Source: Cognataquiflexum aquatile (GTDB taxonomy: Bacteria; Bacteroidota; Bacteroidia; Cytophagales; Cyclobacteriaceae). Taken from it: a stretch of 64,000 nt of DNA. Made by a program: the position numbers and the translations under genes. The stretch covers positions 62,001-126,000 of the forward strand of contig NZ_QMIK01000003.1 in the NCBI RefSeq assembly GCF_003316845.1, written 5' to 3'. Positions 35,769 to 44,659 of this stretch are shown here, piece by piece. The notes under the pieces were generated by a model. It was not told the origin of the DNA. It saw nothing but the letters and a program-made list of their open reading frames with translations, and did no database searches. The first letter of the stretch is position 1; each line of letters opens with the position of its first letter.

Positions 35769-36542
35769 TTAAAAAAATCCATCTTCTTTCCATTTTGAAG
35801 GATTGTTTTCAATGTATTGGGCAATCCTCTGGTAGGCTGCTTCATCTCTGATGATATGGTCATGGTATTTCGATTGCCATCCAAATTCAAATCCCAATCT
35901 GTTGGCATGTTTGGTTACAGCAGATTTATAAGATCTTAATATGGATGGGAGAGAATCTTTCTTTGGTGAAATAGCAGCCATGTGCTGGGAGAATTCTGTG
36001 GAGTCGTTGCATGCAACGACTGTACAGGAATCTCCCTCCTTATCTAGATTTCTGGAATCCCCTTCCTTATCTAGATTTCTGGAATCCCCTTCCTTATCCT
36101 TATTTCTGGAATCCCCATCTTCCTCCCGATATATAGAATCCCCATCTTCCTCCCGATATAAAGAATCTTCATTTTCCTCCTGATATCTGGAATAATTATT
36201 CCCATTTTCCTCCTTTCTCTGATCCTCCTTTCCAAAATCATTTTTCTCTTCCTCCCTTTTTTCATTCGGCTTATTGATGATCAATATTCCATGGATATGA
36301 TTGGGCATCACCACAAAGGCATCCAATTCCACATACTTATGGTGATTTTTGATTTCATGCCAAAATACATCTGCAAGCACGCCTGCACCGGAAAGTATCA
36401 TTTTCCCATTGCTCACTTTTCCAAAATAATGCTGCCTGTTCAAAGTGCAGATGGTGACAAAATAGGCTGCATTCCAGGTGTAATCCCACCACTTTGCCCG
36501 GAAAGATTCAGTTCTGTATTTGTTTTTATATTTTTCAGCCAT
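35769..36542 (-). CDS. REP-associated-type HUH transposase with a repeat insertion
   Basis: About 257 residues from the ATG at 36542; an extra upstream stretch in frame is not supported. The Y1 transposase fold is clear: TWNAAYFVTICTLNRQHYFG, then the HUH motif MPNHIHGIL with HIH at residues 82-84, and near the C-terminus SILRSYKSAVTKHANRLGF, which carries the likely nucleophile region. Between them, from about residue 92 to 190, is a low-complexity insertion of charged repeats (EEDGDSIYR, DKEGDSRNL). Family members act on REP hairpins. It may still be functional because the core is complete. Confidence 0.75.
   Translation of the reverse strand: MAEKYKNKYRTESFRAKWWDYTWNAAYFVTICTLNRQHYFGKVSNGKMILSGAGVLADVFWHEIKNHHKYVELDAFVVMPNHIHGILIINKPNEKREEEKNDFGKEDQRKEENGNNYSRYQEENEDSLYREEDGDSIYREEDGDSRNKDKEGDSRNLDKEGDSRNLDKEGDSCTVVACNDSTEFSQHMAAISPKKDSLPSILRSYKSAVTKHANRLGFEFGWQSKYHDHIIRDEAAYQRIAQYIENNPSKWKEDGFF
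36003..36020. repeat. Perfect 18-bp palindrome inside the transposase gene
   Basis: GTCGTTGCATGCAACGAC is its own reverse complement. It is in-frame coding sequence (VVACND) at the edge of the repeat insertion and looks like a REP hairpin carried inside the transposase gene. Confidence 0.85.
36027..36188. repeat. Six-unit 27-bp minisatellite in the transposase gene
   Basis: Six tandem units of 27 bp start at 36027, 36054, 36081, 36108, 36135 and 36162, all beginning (G/A)GAATC and rich in CCTCC and TATCTAGATT or CCGATAT cores. Units 1-3 and 4-6 form two subtypes. The period keeps the frame, adding nine residues per unit. Confidence 0.9.
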
Positions 36543-36788
36543 AAAAAAGATCTTTTGCTGTGAGGTATCTACTTCTAAAAATACCCCATCCCCATTCCTT
36601 CCCCAAATCAAAAGCAGATCTTAAACGTTTAAATTCAGTGGCTTTCCAAATCACATTCTAATCAAATGTTAAATACTTTGCTGTGGGACTACCCATTTCC
36701 TATTTTTTGTTAATGCACCGAGTTAAGGCCTGTTAAAATCAGGATTGCCTCCTCCAAAACCCGCAAATTGTCCCAAAACCAAAAGGAC

Positions 36789-37451
36789 ATGCAGGTAACC
36801 CTACTTTTAATTATGCTCTTCATCCTCCTGGATCCGGAAGAAAAAACCCTGTGGAAAGCCCAGATATTGGATGCCGAATCTGGAAAACCGCTCACCTCCG
36901 TCCATGTCAGAAGCCCAAGGGCCCAGACAATTTCTGATCGCAACGGCTACTTTGAAATAGGAGTGGAAGAATTGGCCAAGGTGACTATCTCCCATGTCGG
37001 GTACGAAACACTCGTATTTTACGATACGCCGGATGCCTTGCCCAAAACCATTTTTCTCAAACCCCTCGTCATCCAATTGGATCAAATCGAAGTGCGGCCA
37101 TATCCAAGTGAAGGGGAATTCAAGAAGGAAGTATTGGACAATCCCTACATCCCGCCACTCATGGAGCAAAACCTAACCTCCAACCTCACCTACATGAAGG
37201 CCATCTACAAGTTGGCTTATGCCTATGACATGACGAGCTACAATGTATTTTTGGAAAGGGCAAGACCAAACGGGGGAGTGACCATCTTGACAAGTTCGGG
37301 GGGTGGATTGATTCAGGCATTCAAAGCACTGAGAAGACCCTCCAACCCTTCTTTTCCAAGTACTGTCAAATCTTCCCTCCGCCTCAATTCCGATCTTATC
37401 AAAAAGCTCAGCCTACCCGATTCTCTGAAAATGATAGAAAGATACTTCTGA
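36789..37451 (+). CDS. CarboxypepD_reg-like domain protein
   Basis: About 220 residues from the ATG at 36789. A hydrophobic N-terminus (MQVTLLLIMLFILL) is followed by the carboxypeptidase regulatory-like domain: AQILDAESGKPLTSVHVRSP, TISDRNGYFEIGVEE, VTISHVGYETLVF, as found at the start of SusC/TonB-dependent receptors. No barrel follows, so it is a stand-alone periplasmic or surface protein. The remaining half (EVRPYPSEGEFKKEVLDNPY) is of unknown function. It is a single gene, upstream of a TonB-like protein. Confidence 0.75.
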   Translation: MQVTLLLIMLFILLDPEEKTLWKAQILDAESGKPLTSVHVRSPRAQTISDRNGYFEIGVEELAKVTISHVGYETLVFYDTPDALPKTIFLKPLVIQLDQIEVRPYPSEGEFKKEVLDNPYIPPLMEQNLTSNLTYMKAIYKLAYAYDMTSYNVFLERARPNGGVTILTSSGGGLIQAFKALRRPSNPSFPSTVKSSLRLNSDLIKKLSLPDSLKMIERYF

Positions 37452-37544
37452 GATCGTAGCATCCAATTTCCAAAAAATTTATTTCTGCGGCTTTAGTTAG
37501 ATTTTGGATAAATGTATATTTTAGGGCTGATTAAAAGCCCTGTT

Positions 37545-38285
37545 ATGAAAGTTGTCGTTTTTATTGGTGGGATATTTTTGCTTCCTCTATTTGTATTTGG
37601 TCAAGAGGCAATATTTCTAAATGCCCGATTTCTAGACTTTGATGAAAAAAGAGATTCAGTTCCTGTTTATTTTAAAACTCAAAAAAAGAGTGGAAATAAA
37701 ACCAAATATAAAACATACACCATGGACAGTGTAGTAGTAAGTGAGGTCACTTTAGTAGAGGATGAAAATTGTAATGAATTGTACAGAACCACTTTAGAAT
37801 TTAATGCCAATGGAATTTTGGAATCAAAAACTGATTTAAATTCTCAAACTCAGATTTCCGAAACAAAGTATTTTTATGATACAGGTCAAATCCGTACTGA
37901 CCAAAAAACAAAATCATTTGAAGTAATTGAAAGCACTTCATTTGATGAAAACGGAAATATAGTGCCGGCAACGTTGGACAATATAGCGGTTGCTAGAGGC
38001 GGTATAAAAGGATGGTATGAATACCTCAGTAAAGAATTGGTCTATCCAACATCAGCAAGAAAATCAGGGGAGGAGGGCACCGTTTATATCATGTTTATTG
38101 TAAATGAAATTGGAAAAATAATTGAAGTATATTCTTTAAATTCGGAACCCATTTCACCTGATTTGGTGGAAGAGGCCTTGAGGGTCATGAAAGCCTATCC
38201 TTATTATTTTACACCGGCCACATTCAATGGCAAGACTGTAGAAGATTATTTTAGAATCCCTATCAGGTTTACGCTATCAGATTAG
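37545..38285 (+). CDS. TonB C-terminal domain protein
   Basis: About 246 residues from the ATG at 37545, where the signal peptide MKVVVFIGGIFLLPLFVFGQ begins (ATG 37512 is also in frame). The last 90 residues are a TonB C-terminal domain: ELVYPTSARKSGEEGTVYIMFIVNEIGKI, followed by EEALRVMKAYPYYFTPATFNGK. There is no obvious N-terminal ExbB/D-binding transmembrane-plus-proline region, so it may not be a classical energy transducer. The middle carries an MORN-like or WG-like tail of text (DENGNIVPATLDN). Confidence 0.8.
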   Translation: MKVVVFIGGIFLLPLFVFGQEAIFLNARFLDFDEKRDSVPVYFKTQKKSGNKTKYKTYTMDSVVVSEVTLVEDENCNELYRTTLEFNANGILESKTDLNSQTQISETKYFYDTGQIRTDQKTKSFEVIESTSFDENGNIVPATLDNIAVARGGIKGWYEYLSKELVYPTSARKSGEEGTVYIMFIVNEIGKIIEVYSLNSEPISPDLVEEALRVMKAYPYYFTPATFNGKTVEDYFRIPIRFTLSD

Positions 38286-38417
38286 GGAAAATCTCCACCA
38301 AGCATTTATACAAGTCTTATTTTTATTGTGTAAGGATAGCGGGTTTGTTTTGGGTCACCTTTGTATCAGGTTAGGGAACTCCTGACTCTATGATTACCCC
38401 AAACAAAACAAAAACTT

Positions 38418-38990
38418 ATGAAATTTTATCTTATTGGATTCATGATGGCCTTCATCCTGACAGGAACTGCAACGGCCCAACACGTCAATATCGGTGTCAA
38501 AGGTGGACTGAATATCTACAGTCTCTCAGACGGAAGTCAATACAGCTCCAAGTTGGGCCTCAACCTCGGTCTTCTCGGCCACGTCCACCTTACTGACCAG
38601 TTTGCCCTGCAACCCGAAATCTATTATTCCGGACAGGGTGCAAAAATCGAAAGCTCCAGTACCAACCTCAATCTGGACTATATCAATGTCCCGGTATTGC
38701 TGCAATACATGTTTGACAACGGATTCAGGATACAGGCAGGCCCACAACTCGGATTTTTGGTGGGTGCCAAAAGAAAAGCAGGCGACACAACGGTGAATGT
38801 CAAGGATGAATATGAAAGCCTCGATGTAGGATTGGGAATCGGCGCAAGCTATATCAATCCTGCCACAGGATTTGGCGTAGATGCCCGTTACAACCACGGC
38901 CTAAGCAACGTCCGTTCTTCAGGTGACTCCAATGCCAAAAACAGAGGCTTCCAATTGGGCGTATTCTATCTTTTTAACCACAAGAATTAA
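38418..38990 (+). CDS. Outer-membrane beta-barrel protein (porin family)
   Basis: A 190-residue protein with a signal peptide (MKFYLIGFMMAFILTGTATAQ) and an eight-strand-type barrel: VNIGVKGGLNIYSL, then FALQPEIYYSGQGAKI, LDYINVPVLLQYMF, FRIQAGPQLGFLVGAK, then GFGVDARYNHGLSNV and a terminal FQLGVFYLF. It is a member of the OMP_b-brl_2 group. It is monocistronic, with a strong terminator after it, which suggests high expression. Confidence 0.9.
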   Translation: MKFYLIGFMMAFILTGTATAQHVNIGVKGGLNIYSLSDGSQYSSKLGLNLGLLGHVHLTDQFALQPEIYYSGQGAKIESSSTNLNLDYINVPVLLQYMFDNGFRIQAGPQLGFLVGAKRKAGDTTVNVKDEYESLDVGLGIGASYINPATGFGVDARYNHGLSNVRSSGDSNAKNRGFQLGVFYLFNHKN

Positions 38991-39010
38991 TCTATTTTGC
39001 AAGAATACAC

Positions 39011-39037
39011 GGGACAGCGAAAGCTGTCCCTTTTTTT
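39011..39037 (+). terminator. Intrinsic terminator after the porin-family gene
   Basis: GGGACAGC, loop GAAA, GCTGTCCC, followed by a run of T. A textbook hairpin 20 bp after the stop codon. Confidence 0.92.
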
Positions 39038-39348
39038 GTGTTTAAGATTTTCGAACTGAATAAGACCCCAATTGAATTAACTATTAGGGCTCGAAAAGTA
39101 AAAAGAAACGTCCCCTTTAAAACAGTCAAAAAACACTCCCAAACCCTCTGCATCCCCATTCGGCATTTCTTCCAATAAGTACATTCTGTAATTTCGGCTA
39201 AACCACTGAAAACTGACCACTCCTTCCCAACTTCCCAAACATCAGATCTCAATACGGTTGGGTTTTAAATTAGTCGAATATTTAATCGGATAATCTCCTA
39301 TATATTTTTCATTTGCCTTAATTTCAAGTAAACCTAAATTGTTTGCTT
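39038..39348. other. 311-bp gap without a supported gene
   Basis: The gap before the transposase gene has no reading frame I can support. It is A/T-rich near its right end; no clear hairpin or repeat is visible. Confidence 0.5.
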
Positions 39349-39783
39349 ATGCCATTTATCAAAATTTACATTCATTTCGTTTGGACTACTAAAAACTTTT
39401 CACCGCTGCTAAATGGAAAAACCTTAAGAGAAAAAGTTAAATCCCATATTCTTGAAAATTGTATAAACAAAGGAATACACGTAGATCAACTCGCGGTCCA
39501 AAAGGAGCATTGCCATTGTTTGATTTCTTTGGGCAAAGAACAAACAACCAGTAAATTGATGCAGTTGATTAAGGGAGAATCGGCCTTTTGGATCAATAAA
39601 GAAAATTTGATTCCGACTCGGTTTGAATGGCAGGATGAGTATTTTGGGGTATCTGTTTCTGAAAACCATATTCTAAAAGTGAGGGCGTATATCCAAAATC
39701 AGGATGAGCACCATGGGAAGAAAACTTTTGGGGAAGAATATGAAAATTTCATTTTGAAATGTGGCTTCTCAAAAATGAAATAA
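39349..39783 (+). CDS. tnpA: IS200/IS605-type transposase TnpA
   Basis: A 144-residue Y1 HUH transposase from the ATG at 39349 (TTG 39343 is in frame). The IHFVWTTKN start, the histidine pair in KEHCHCLISLG, and VRAYIQNQDEHH with the candidate nucleophilic tyrosine match IS200/IS605 TnpA. Length is normal for the family. No TnpB partner is near. It is followed at once by three copies of a REP-like hairpin unit, as expected for a transposase whose targets are such repeats. Confidence 0.9.
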   Translation: MPFIKIYIHFVWTTKNFSPLLNGKTLREKVKSHILENCINKGIHVDQLAVQKEHCHCLISLGKEQTTSKLMQLIKGESAFWINKENLIPTRFEWQDEYFGVSVSENHILKVRAYIQNQDEHHGKKTFGEEYENFILKCGFSKMK

Positions 39784-39800
39784 TAAAAATGCTTGTCTCC

Positions 39801-40372
39801 TACCCCAATTTCCGACCCTGTGGCCATCGATTTCCACTATCTTCAGATAGTGGTTCAGGAAATCCTGACAAGCCTTCATCCGACTTTAGTCGGTTTGGGA
39901 TATCAAATTCTTTGGCTAAAGCCTTAGAAAATCACGAAATCTGCTCCAACCACCAGCTAAAGCAGGTGGAAATTAATAACGTACCCGGATAATGGTTTAC
40001 TGTTTGATTTTTGGGATTATTTGAATATTCAAAGTTCAATGCCTTTTAATTCTCTTTCCCATTATTCAGTACTTACCCTAGCCATTTCCACTATCTTTAG
40101 ATAGTGGAAAAGCCAAATTAAAAAAGAGCCTATCGACTTTAGTCGGTTTGGGTTTTCAAATTCTTTGGCTAAAGCCTTAGAAATTCACGAAATCTGCCCA
40201 AACCACCAGCTAAAGCAGCCAGGTAGTGGAATGTTGTTTGATTATTCACGGTAGTATGAATGTTTGGTCTGCTATCTCGATTTCCGACCCTGTGGCCATC
40301 AATTTCCACTATCTTTAGATAGTGGTTCAGCAAATCCTGACAAGCCCTCATCCGACTTTAGTCGGTTTAAAC
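39801..40372. repeat. Three REP-like hairpin units
   Basis: Three related copies lie around 39801-39970, 40080-40225 and 40268-40372. Each has the hairpin CCACTATCTTTAGATAGTGG (39834, with one change; 40088; 40306) and the hairpin CCGACTTTAGTCGG or a shorter CGACTTTAGTCG. Copies 1 and 2 also share TTTGGCTAAAGCCTTAGAA and CCACCAGCTAAAGCAG. All are in the same orientation and occupy the whole gap between tnpA and the DUF2807 gene. Confidence 0.85.
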
Positions 40373-40374
40373 AA

Positions 40375-41082
40375 CTAATTCCTATTCACCTTCCCTATTC
40401 CGGAGACTTTCTCACTGATGACAGTTGGATTACCGGTGTAGTTAACCAAGCCTATACCGTCCACTTTCAGCGTCAACTCACCTTCGCAATGAACCGAAAC
40501 AGCTCCGATCCCTGAACTCGTCAGGTCCATATTTTGAACTATCAATTCTGAGGCATCAATATTCCCAATGCCATCATTGACAAGTTTCATTTCCGTGGAT
40601 TTCCCTTTTAATGACATATTGCCTACAAAATTCAGCTTCACATCCAATTTTTGGGCATCAAGTTCCAAAGAAATGTTGCCTACTCCTTTTCCTCCGATCA
40701 GCAATTCACCCACCTCCAAAGATCCGGTGCTTTTGATATTTCCCACACCATCAAAGGTAACCTCACTTAAGTCTGTGATATCCAGTTCAATCAGAAGTTC
40801 ATCCCTGTCAAAAAAAGCATCTGACTCATCACCATCCAATGTCAATTCCAAAAGATCCCCTGTCTGTACGACCTGCAGTTTTTTGACCAATTCTTCATTG
40901 CCGGAGAGGACCATGGTTTCTTTGCCTCCCTGCGAAATGTTTACATTAATTACGCCCTTGAGCTTGAGCTTGGTCACTCCAGCGATGGATTTGTCTTCAC
41001 TGTAACTGTTGTTTTTGCTTTCGCAGGAGACCAAAAACATCCCCGCAAGGATAGAGAAAATTAGAATTGCTGTGGCTTTCAT
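40375..41082 (-). CDS. Head-GIN (DUF2807) lipoprotein
   Basis: About 235 residues from the ATG at 41082; an in-frame upstream start at 41178 would precede the lipoprotein signal. The signal peptide MKATAILIFSILAGMF ends with the lipobox LVSC. The mature part is a repetitive beta-helix-like DUF2807 domain: ISQGGKETMVLSGNEELVKK, VTFDGVGNIKS, GGKGVGNISL, NDGIGNIDAS, SSGIGAVSV, VSGIGKVNRN. Family function is not settled; it is widespread in Bacteroidota. It converges on the REP units. Confidence 0.85.
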   Translation of the reverse strand: MKATAILIFSILAGMFLVSCESKNNSYSEDKSIAGVTKLKLKGVINVNISQGGKETMVLSGNEELVKKLQVVQTGDLLELTLDGDESDAFFDRDELLIELDITDLSEVTFDGVGNIKSTGSLEVGELLIGGKGVGNISLELDAQKLDVKLNFVGNMSLKGKSTEMKLVNDGIGNIDASELIVQNMDLTSSGIGAVSVHCEGELTLKVDGIGLVNYTGNPTVISEKVSGIGKVNRN

Positions 41083-41399
41083 AAAACTGTAAATTTTAAA
41101 GTGTAAATCGATGCACTGAAAATACGGAATATCTTTGAAAATCAGCGAGGTTAAGAGATTGAAATAGAAGGGGACCAAATCTGATCGGACCCAGTGAAAA
41201 GCTTGGCCTTTTTCTTAAATTTAAAAAAAAGTAAATATGTATCCTCAGTCTTGCATGTAACCAAGCAAAAACCGGCTGGAAGATCAATTAAAGGATTAGT
41301 TGACAGTGGTCTGTCGTCCGTGGACGATTATCCGCATCCGATCCAATCTTTTATGTTCCAACGTGTAACATTGCGGATACTCATATAAAACTATCCTTC

Positions 41400-42743
41400 A
41401 TGTCCAATAAAGCACTCAACAGAAGAAATTTCCTTTCCCAAACCATGACCCTGACCGGTGCCGGTATTCTTGCGCCCTCATTTTCATTTGGAAGTACTCC
41501 CTCCAGCACAAAACAAAAAGGCGAAAGTTCCAGAAAAGTTTTCAAAAACGTCAGGATGGAAACAGGCTTTGTCCGGGACGAGGTTGAAGTCATTGCGACC
41601 AAAACAGCACTTTTTTCCATGGTAGTCGAAAATGGGAAAATCACCGAAATTCTACCAAACAGTTCAGACCCTTCAGCCATCGATGCAAAAGGTTTTCTGA
41701 TGCTGCCTGCCATGAAGGACATGCACATCCACTTGGATAAAACCTACTACGGCGGACCATGGAAAGCCCGTGAAAGCAAGTTCAGAACTGTCAAGGAACT
41801 CATTGAACATGAAAAAGTGGTGATTCCAACACTCCTGCCACATTCTACAGAAAGGGCTGAAAAGCTTATCCAACTCCTCCAATCCAAAGGGACAGATTAT
41901 GCCCGTAGCCATGTCAATATAGAACCCACATCCAAACTCGATTCCCTGAAAAACCTTCAAAAAGCCCTGGAAAACAAAAAAGATTCATTCGGCGCCGAAT
42001 TGGTCGCTTTTCCCCAGCATGGCATTTACTATTCAGGTTCTCAGGACCTGATGCGGGAAGCTGCCCAGATGGACATTGACTATATAGGTGGTGTGGATCC
42101 GTTTTCTCTGGATGGTCAGATCGAAAAAACCATGGATTTCACCGTCCAACTTGCTTTGGACTACAACAAAGGCTTGGACATTCACTTACACGAATCAGGA
42201 GAATCAGGTCTCAAAACCGTTCAGTACCTGATCGCCAAAGTAAACGAAAACCCTGTCCTTAAAGGCAAAACCTACCTGAGTCATTGCTTTGTGATGGGAA
42301 AATTGGATGAGACAACACTGAAAGCGACCTGTGAAGCCCTGGCCCAAGCGGATATCGGAATCACTACCACGGTGCCTATTGGTTACAATGTGATGCCCAT
42401 TCCTACCATGTTGGACCATGGCATCCGGGTCATGTCAGGAACAGACTGTGTGACCGACCATTGGCAACCCTTTGGCACCGGAAGTATGCTGGACAAAGCC
42501 AAAAACATGGCGGAACTCTATCGCTACAACCACGAGTATGGATTGTCCAGAAGTCTCGGTATCGGTACCAAAGGCCTGACACCATTGGACAATCAAGGCA
42601 ATCAGGTTTGGCCCAAAGTCGGTGATGAAGCAAGTTTCAACCTGGTAGATGCCTCTTGTTCCGCTGAGACGGTGGCTAGATTATCACCCGTCATGCAACT
42701 GTATCACTATGGAAAACTGGTTTTTGAAAATGAGACCTGTTAA
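41400..42743 (+). CDS. Tat-exported amidohydrolase (cytosine deaminase-like)
   Basis: A 447-residue protein with a twin-arginine signal (NRRNFLSQTMTLTGAGILAP). The amidohydrolase metal site is present: HIHLDK near residue 110, HLHESGESG, then SHCFVMG and MSGTDCVTDHW with the final Asp. The arrangement resembles CodA-type cytosine deaminases and N-isopropylammelide hydrolases. Tat export suggests it folds with metal in the cytoplasm and acts in the periplasm. Its exact substrate is unknown. It stands alone on the plus strand. Confidence 0.85.
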   Translation: MSNKALNRRNFLSQTMTLTGAGILAPSFSFGSTPSSTKQKGESSRKVFKNVRMETGFVRDEVEVIATKTALFSMVVENGKITEILPNSSDPSAIDAKGFLMLPAMKDMHIHLDKTYYGGPWKARESKFRTVKELIEHEKVVIPTLLPHSTERAEKLIQLLQSKGTDYARSHVNIEPTSKLDSLKNLQKALENKKDSFGAELVAFPQHGIYYSGSQDLMREAAQMDIDYIGGVDPFSLDGQIEKTMDFTVQLALDYNKGLDIHLHESGESGLKTVQYLIAKVNENPVLKGKTYLSHCFVMGKLDETTLKATCEALAQADIGITTTVPIGYNVMPIPTMLDHGIRVMSGTDCVTDHWQPFGTGSMLDKAKNMAELYRYNHEYGLSRSLGIGTKGLTPLDNQGNQVWPKVGDEASFNLVDASCSAETVARLSPVMQLYHYGKLVFENETC

Positions 42744-42893
42744 AATGGATTTACGATTTGCGAACGAAGATTTACGAGGGACGATTTTCGACAAGGTCGT
42801 AATTCGTAAATCATTCTTCATAGCTCGTCCTTCGTAACTCATAACTCCTACCTCATAACTCGTAAATCATAAATCGTCCTTCGTAATTCCCCA
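42744..42893. repeat. Degenerate 7-bp-period array
   Basis: From about 42825 the sequence reads as heptamers such as CGTAACT CATAACT CCTACCT CATAACT CGTAAAT CATAAAT, and an inverted ATTTACGA/TCGTAAAT pair lies before it. It fills the gap between the amidohydrolase and vsr. Similar arrays occur at 51.9, 52.3, 54, 58 and 62.5 kb. Confidence 0.65.
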
Positions 42894-42894
42894 G

Positions 42895-43353
42895 ATGCCC
42901 TATCCCTTACCCAAAATCACCGTACCCAAATTCTGTGAGGAAAACGGCTTCTATACCACCAAGCAGCGGTCGTACAACATGTCCCAAATCAAGGGCAAGG
43001 ATACCAAACCCGAAAAACTCCTCAAAAAAGCACTTTGGCATACAGGACTCAGGTACCGCAGCAACAAAATAAACCTACCCGGCAAGCCCGACATCTCCTT
43101 TATCAAGTACAGGTTGGTGATTTTTATTGACGGTTCTTTTTGGCATGGCCATGATTGGGAAAACAGAAAAGAAAGCATCAAATCCAACCGTGACTTTTGG
43201 ATTCCCAAGATCGAAAGAAACATGCAGCGGGATGCCGAAATCAACGACTTCTACCGATCCGGCGGTTGGACCGTCCTCAGATTCTGGGATTTTGAGGTGG
43301 AAAAGGAATTGGGAGCTTGTGTGAAGAGGGTGGTGGATGTACTCAGCAGATGA
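42895..43353 (+). CDS. vsr: Very short patch repair endonuclease
   Basis: A 152-residue Vsr-type endonuclease. The family core is NMSQIKGKDTKPEKLLKKALW, then LPGKPDISF with the catalytic Asp at residue 66, FIDGSFWHGHDW and SNRDFWIPKIERN. Vsr nicks T-G mismatches left by deamination of 5-methylcytosine. No Dcm-type methyltransferase is in this window, so it either works with a distant enzyme or serves in restriction. It leads a defence-like island and is convergent with fic. A second, partial copy of its 3' end lies beyond fic. Confidence 0.88.
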   Translation: MPYPLPKITVPKFCEENGFYTTKQRSYNMSQIKGKDTKPEKLLKKALWHTGLRYRSNKINLPGKPDISFIKYRLVIFIDGSFWHGHDWENRKESIKSNRDFWIPKIERNMQRDAEINDFYRSGGWTVLRFWDFEVEKELGACVKRVVDVLSR

Positions 43354-43368
43354 GGCTTGGGATATGCA

Positions 43369-44478
43369 TTATCCTTCCAAGATTTTAACAAGGTCCCTAT
43401 TGATGTAATACACCTCTCTACCATCCTTTATCTGAACCAATATTCCGGCCTCTACCAGTTCAGTAAAGTATTTGTTCAATGTTGTTCTGGATGTTATTTG
43501 CAGGAGTTCGCCGACCAACCTTGGTTTTATATAAGGTTGGCTGAACAGCAATTCATTGACTTCCTTATTATACCATTTGATGGTTCCCTTTCCATGTTCA
43601 AGGGTTGATTCCATCTGGTTCAATATGCTTATTATCAATTGATTTGTGAGTTGGGCTGTTTGTTCCACTGCATCCAACATATAAAGAACCCATGGTTTCC
43701 ATTTACCGGCCTGTGTAACCCCTGCTAGGTGCTGGTAATATTCGTCTTTATGGACAATGATGTATTTGGAAAGATAAAGAATCGGTTGATTGAGCAGCCC
43801 TTTTTTGACCAGATACAGTAAGTTCAGAATTCTCCCAGTACGCCCATTCCCGTCAGGAAAAGGGTGTATAGCTTCAAATTGGTAATGTGATATACACATT
43901 TTTAAGAGTGGGTCTGTATCCGGATCTAGAGTGTCATTTATATAATCCAAAAGATTAGACATCAAATTTTCAACAATACCAAGTCCTCTTGGTGGGGAAT
44001 AAATTATTTCCCCGGACCTAAATTCACTTTGGCCTCTTCTGATTACTGTCAATGAATGAGGAGGGCGTATTCCTCCAGTGGTATTTTTGATTTGTCTAAA
44101 AATTGCAATTATTCCATCCAAATCAATAACTCCTTTTTCTTGCATTCGTCGATATCCTTCCCAGAGAGATTCCCTGTACCGCAATACCTCCTTGGTAGAA
44201 GGACTGGCTTGTCCTTCTTGTATCGTATCCGATACAGCTTTATAGAGTTCATCTTCTGTAGTAAAGATATTCTCTATCTCGGAGGATGACCTTGCTTCTT
44301 GGAGGGATATGGTGTTGATCAGCATATGTGGGTTTGGTAACCTTTGGACGTTGCCATCAACAGAAGCCAAAGCTCTTGAGGAACTGATTAGTTTTTTTAG
44401 GATATCCACATCTTCTCCTATACCTAATGGAGGTAAAAGCGGTAAGCTGTTAAAAGGTTGTGTCCTGTCGTAAACCAT
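43369..44478 (-). CDS. Fic-family AMP-transferase-type protein with C-terminal winged helix
   Basis: A 369-residue protein. The Fic active-site motif HPFPDGNGRTGR is near residue 205. The N-terminal inhibitory helix SSEIENIF matches the (S/T)xxxE(G/N) inhibitory motif, so it is likely auto-inhibited (class II). The C-terminus (LVGELLQITSRTTLNKYFTELVEAGILVQIK) is a winged helix-turn-helix. Fic proteins modify target proteins, usually by AMPylation. The DNA-binding tail and the twin inverted repeats upstream suggest it controls its own promoter. Confidence 0.9.
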   Translation of the reverse strand: MVYDRTQPFNSLPLLPPLGIGEDVDILKKLISSSRALASVDGNVQRLPNPHMLINTISLQEARSSSEIENIFTTEDELYKAVSDTIQEGQASPSTKEVLRYRESLWEGYRRMQEKGVIDLDGIIAIFRQIKNTTGGIRPPHSLTVIRRGQSEFRSGEIIYSPPRGLGIVENLMSNLLDYINDTLDPDTDPLLKMCISHYQFEAIHPFPDGNGRTGRILNLLYLVKKGLLNQPILYLSKYIIVHKDEYYQHLAGVTQAGKWKPWVLYMLDAVEQTAQLTNQLIISILNQMESTLEHGKGTIKWYNKEVNELLFSQPYIKPRLVGELLQITSRTTLNKYFTELVEAGILVQIKDGREVYYINRDLVKILEG

Positions 44479-44483
44479 AGCTT

Positions 44484-44519
44484 GATATGTTCAGAAAAGA
44501 TACTGTTTTTGAACATGTC
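44484..44519. promoter_or_regulatory. Inverted repeat around the candidate fic -7 region
   Basis: GATATGTTC (44484-44492) and GAACATGTC (44511-44519) are inverted arms around an 18-bp spacer that contains TATCTTTT on the minus strand, a one-base variant of TAnnTTTG just upstream of the fic start. Binding here would block fic transcription. Confidence 0.5.
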
Positions 44520-44539
44520 TGCAATATAGGCTGATTTGG

Positions 44540-44604
44540 TGGACATATTTTGATCATATGTCCAATTTTTTTAATAAAATGGACATATCAGATTTTTATG
44601 TCCA
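44540..44604. promoter_or_regulatory. Twin 25-bp operators upstream of fic
   Basis: Two copies of TGGACATA-N9-TATGTCCA start at 44540 and 44580. Arms are identical in both copies and centres are 40 bp apart, close to four helical turns. They lie directly upstream of fic. The Fic protein's own winged helix is the obvious candidate binder. Confidence 0.7.
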
Positions 44605-44659
44605 ATAAAATGAAAGGATGACATAGCAATAGACCGGTTGAATTTTTCGAAAGTGCATT

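Noticed and set aside
35941-36183. Plus-strand frame with repeated ESPSLSRF
   Set aside because: It is the opposite strand of the 27-bp minisatellite in the transposase gene.
42895-43353. Dcm/Vsr restriction-repair pair
   Set aside because: No cytosine methyltransferase was found anywhere in the window.
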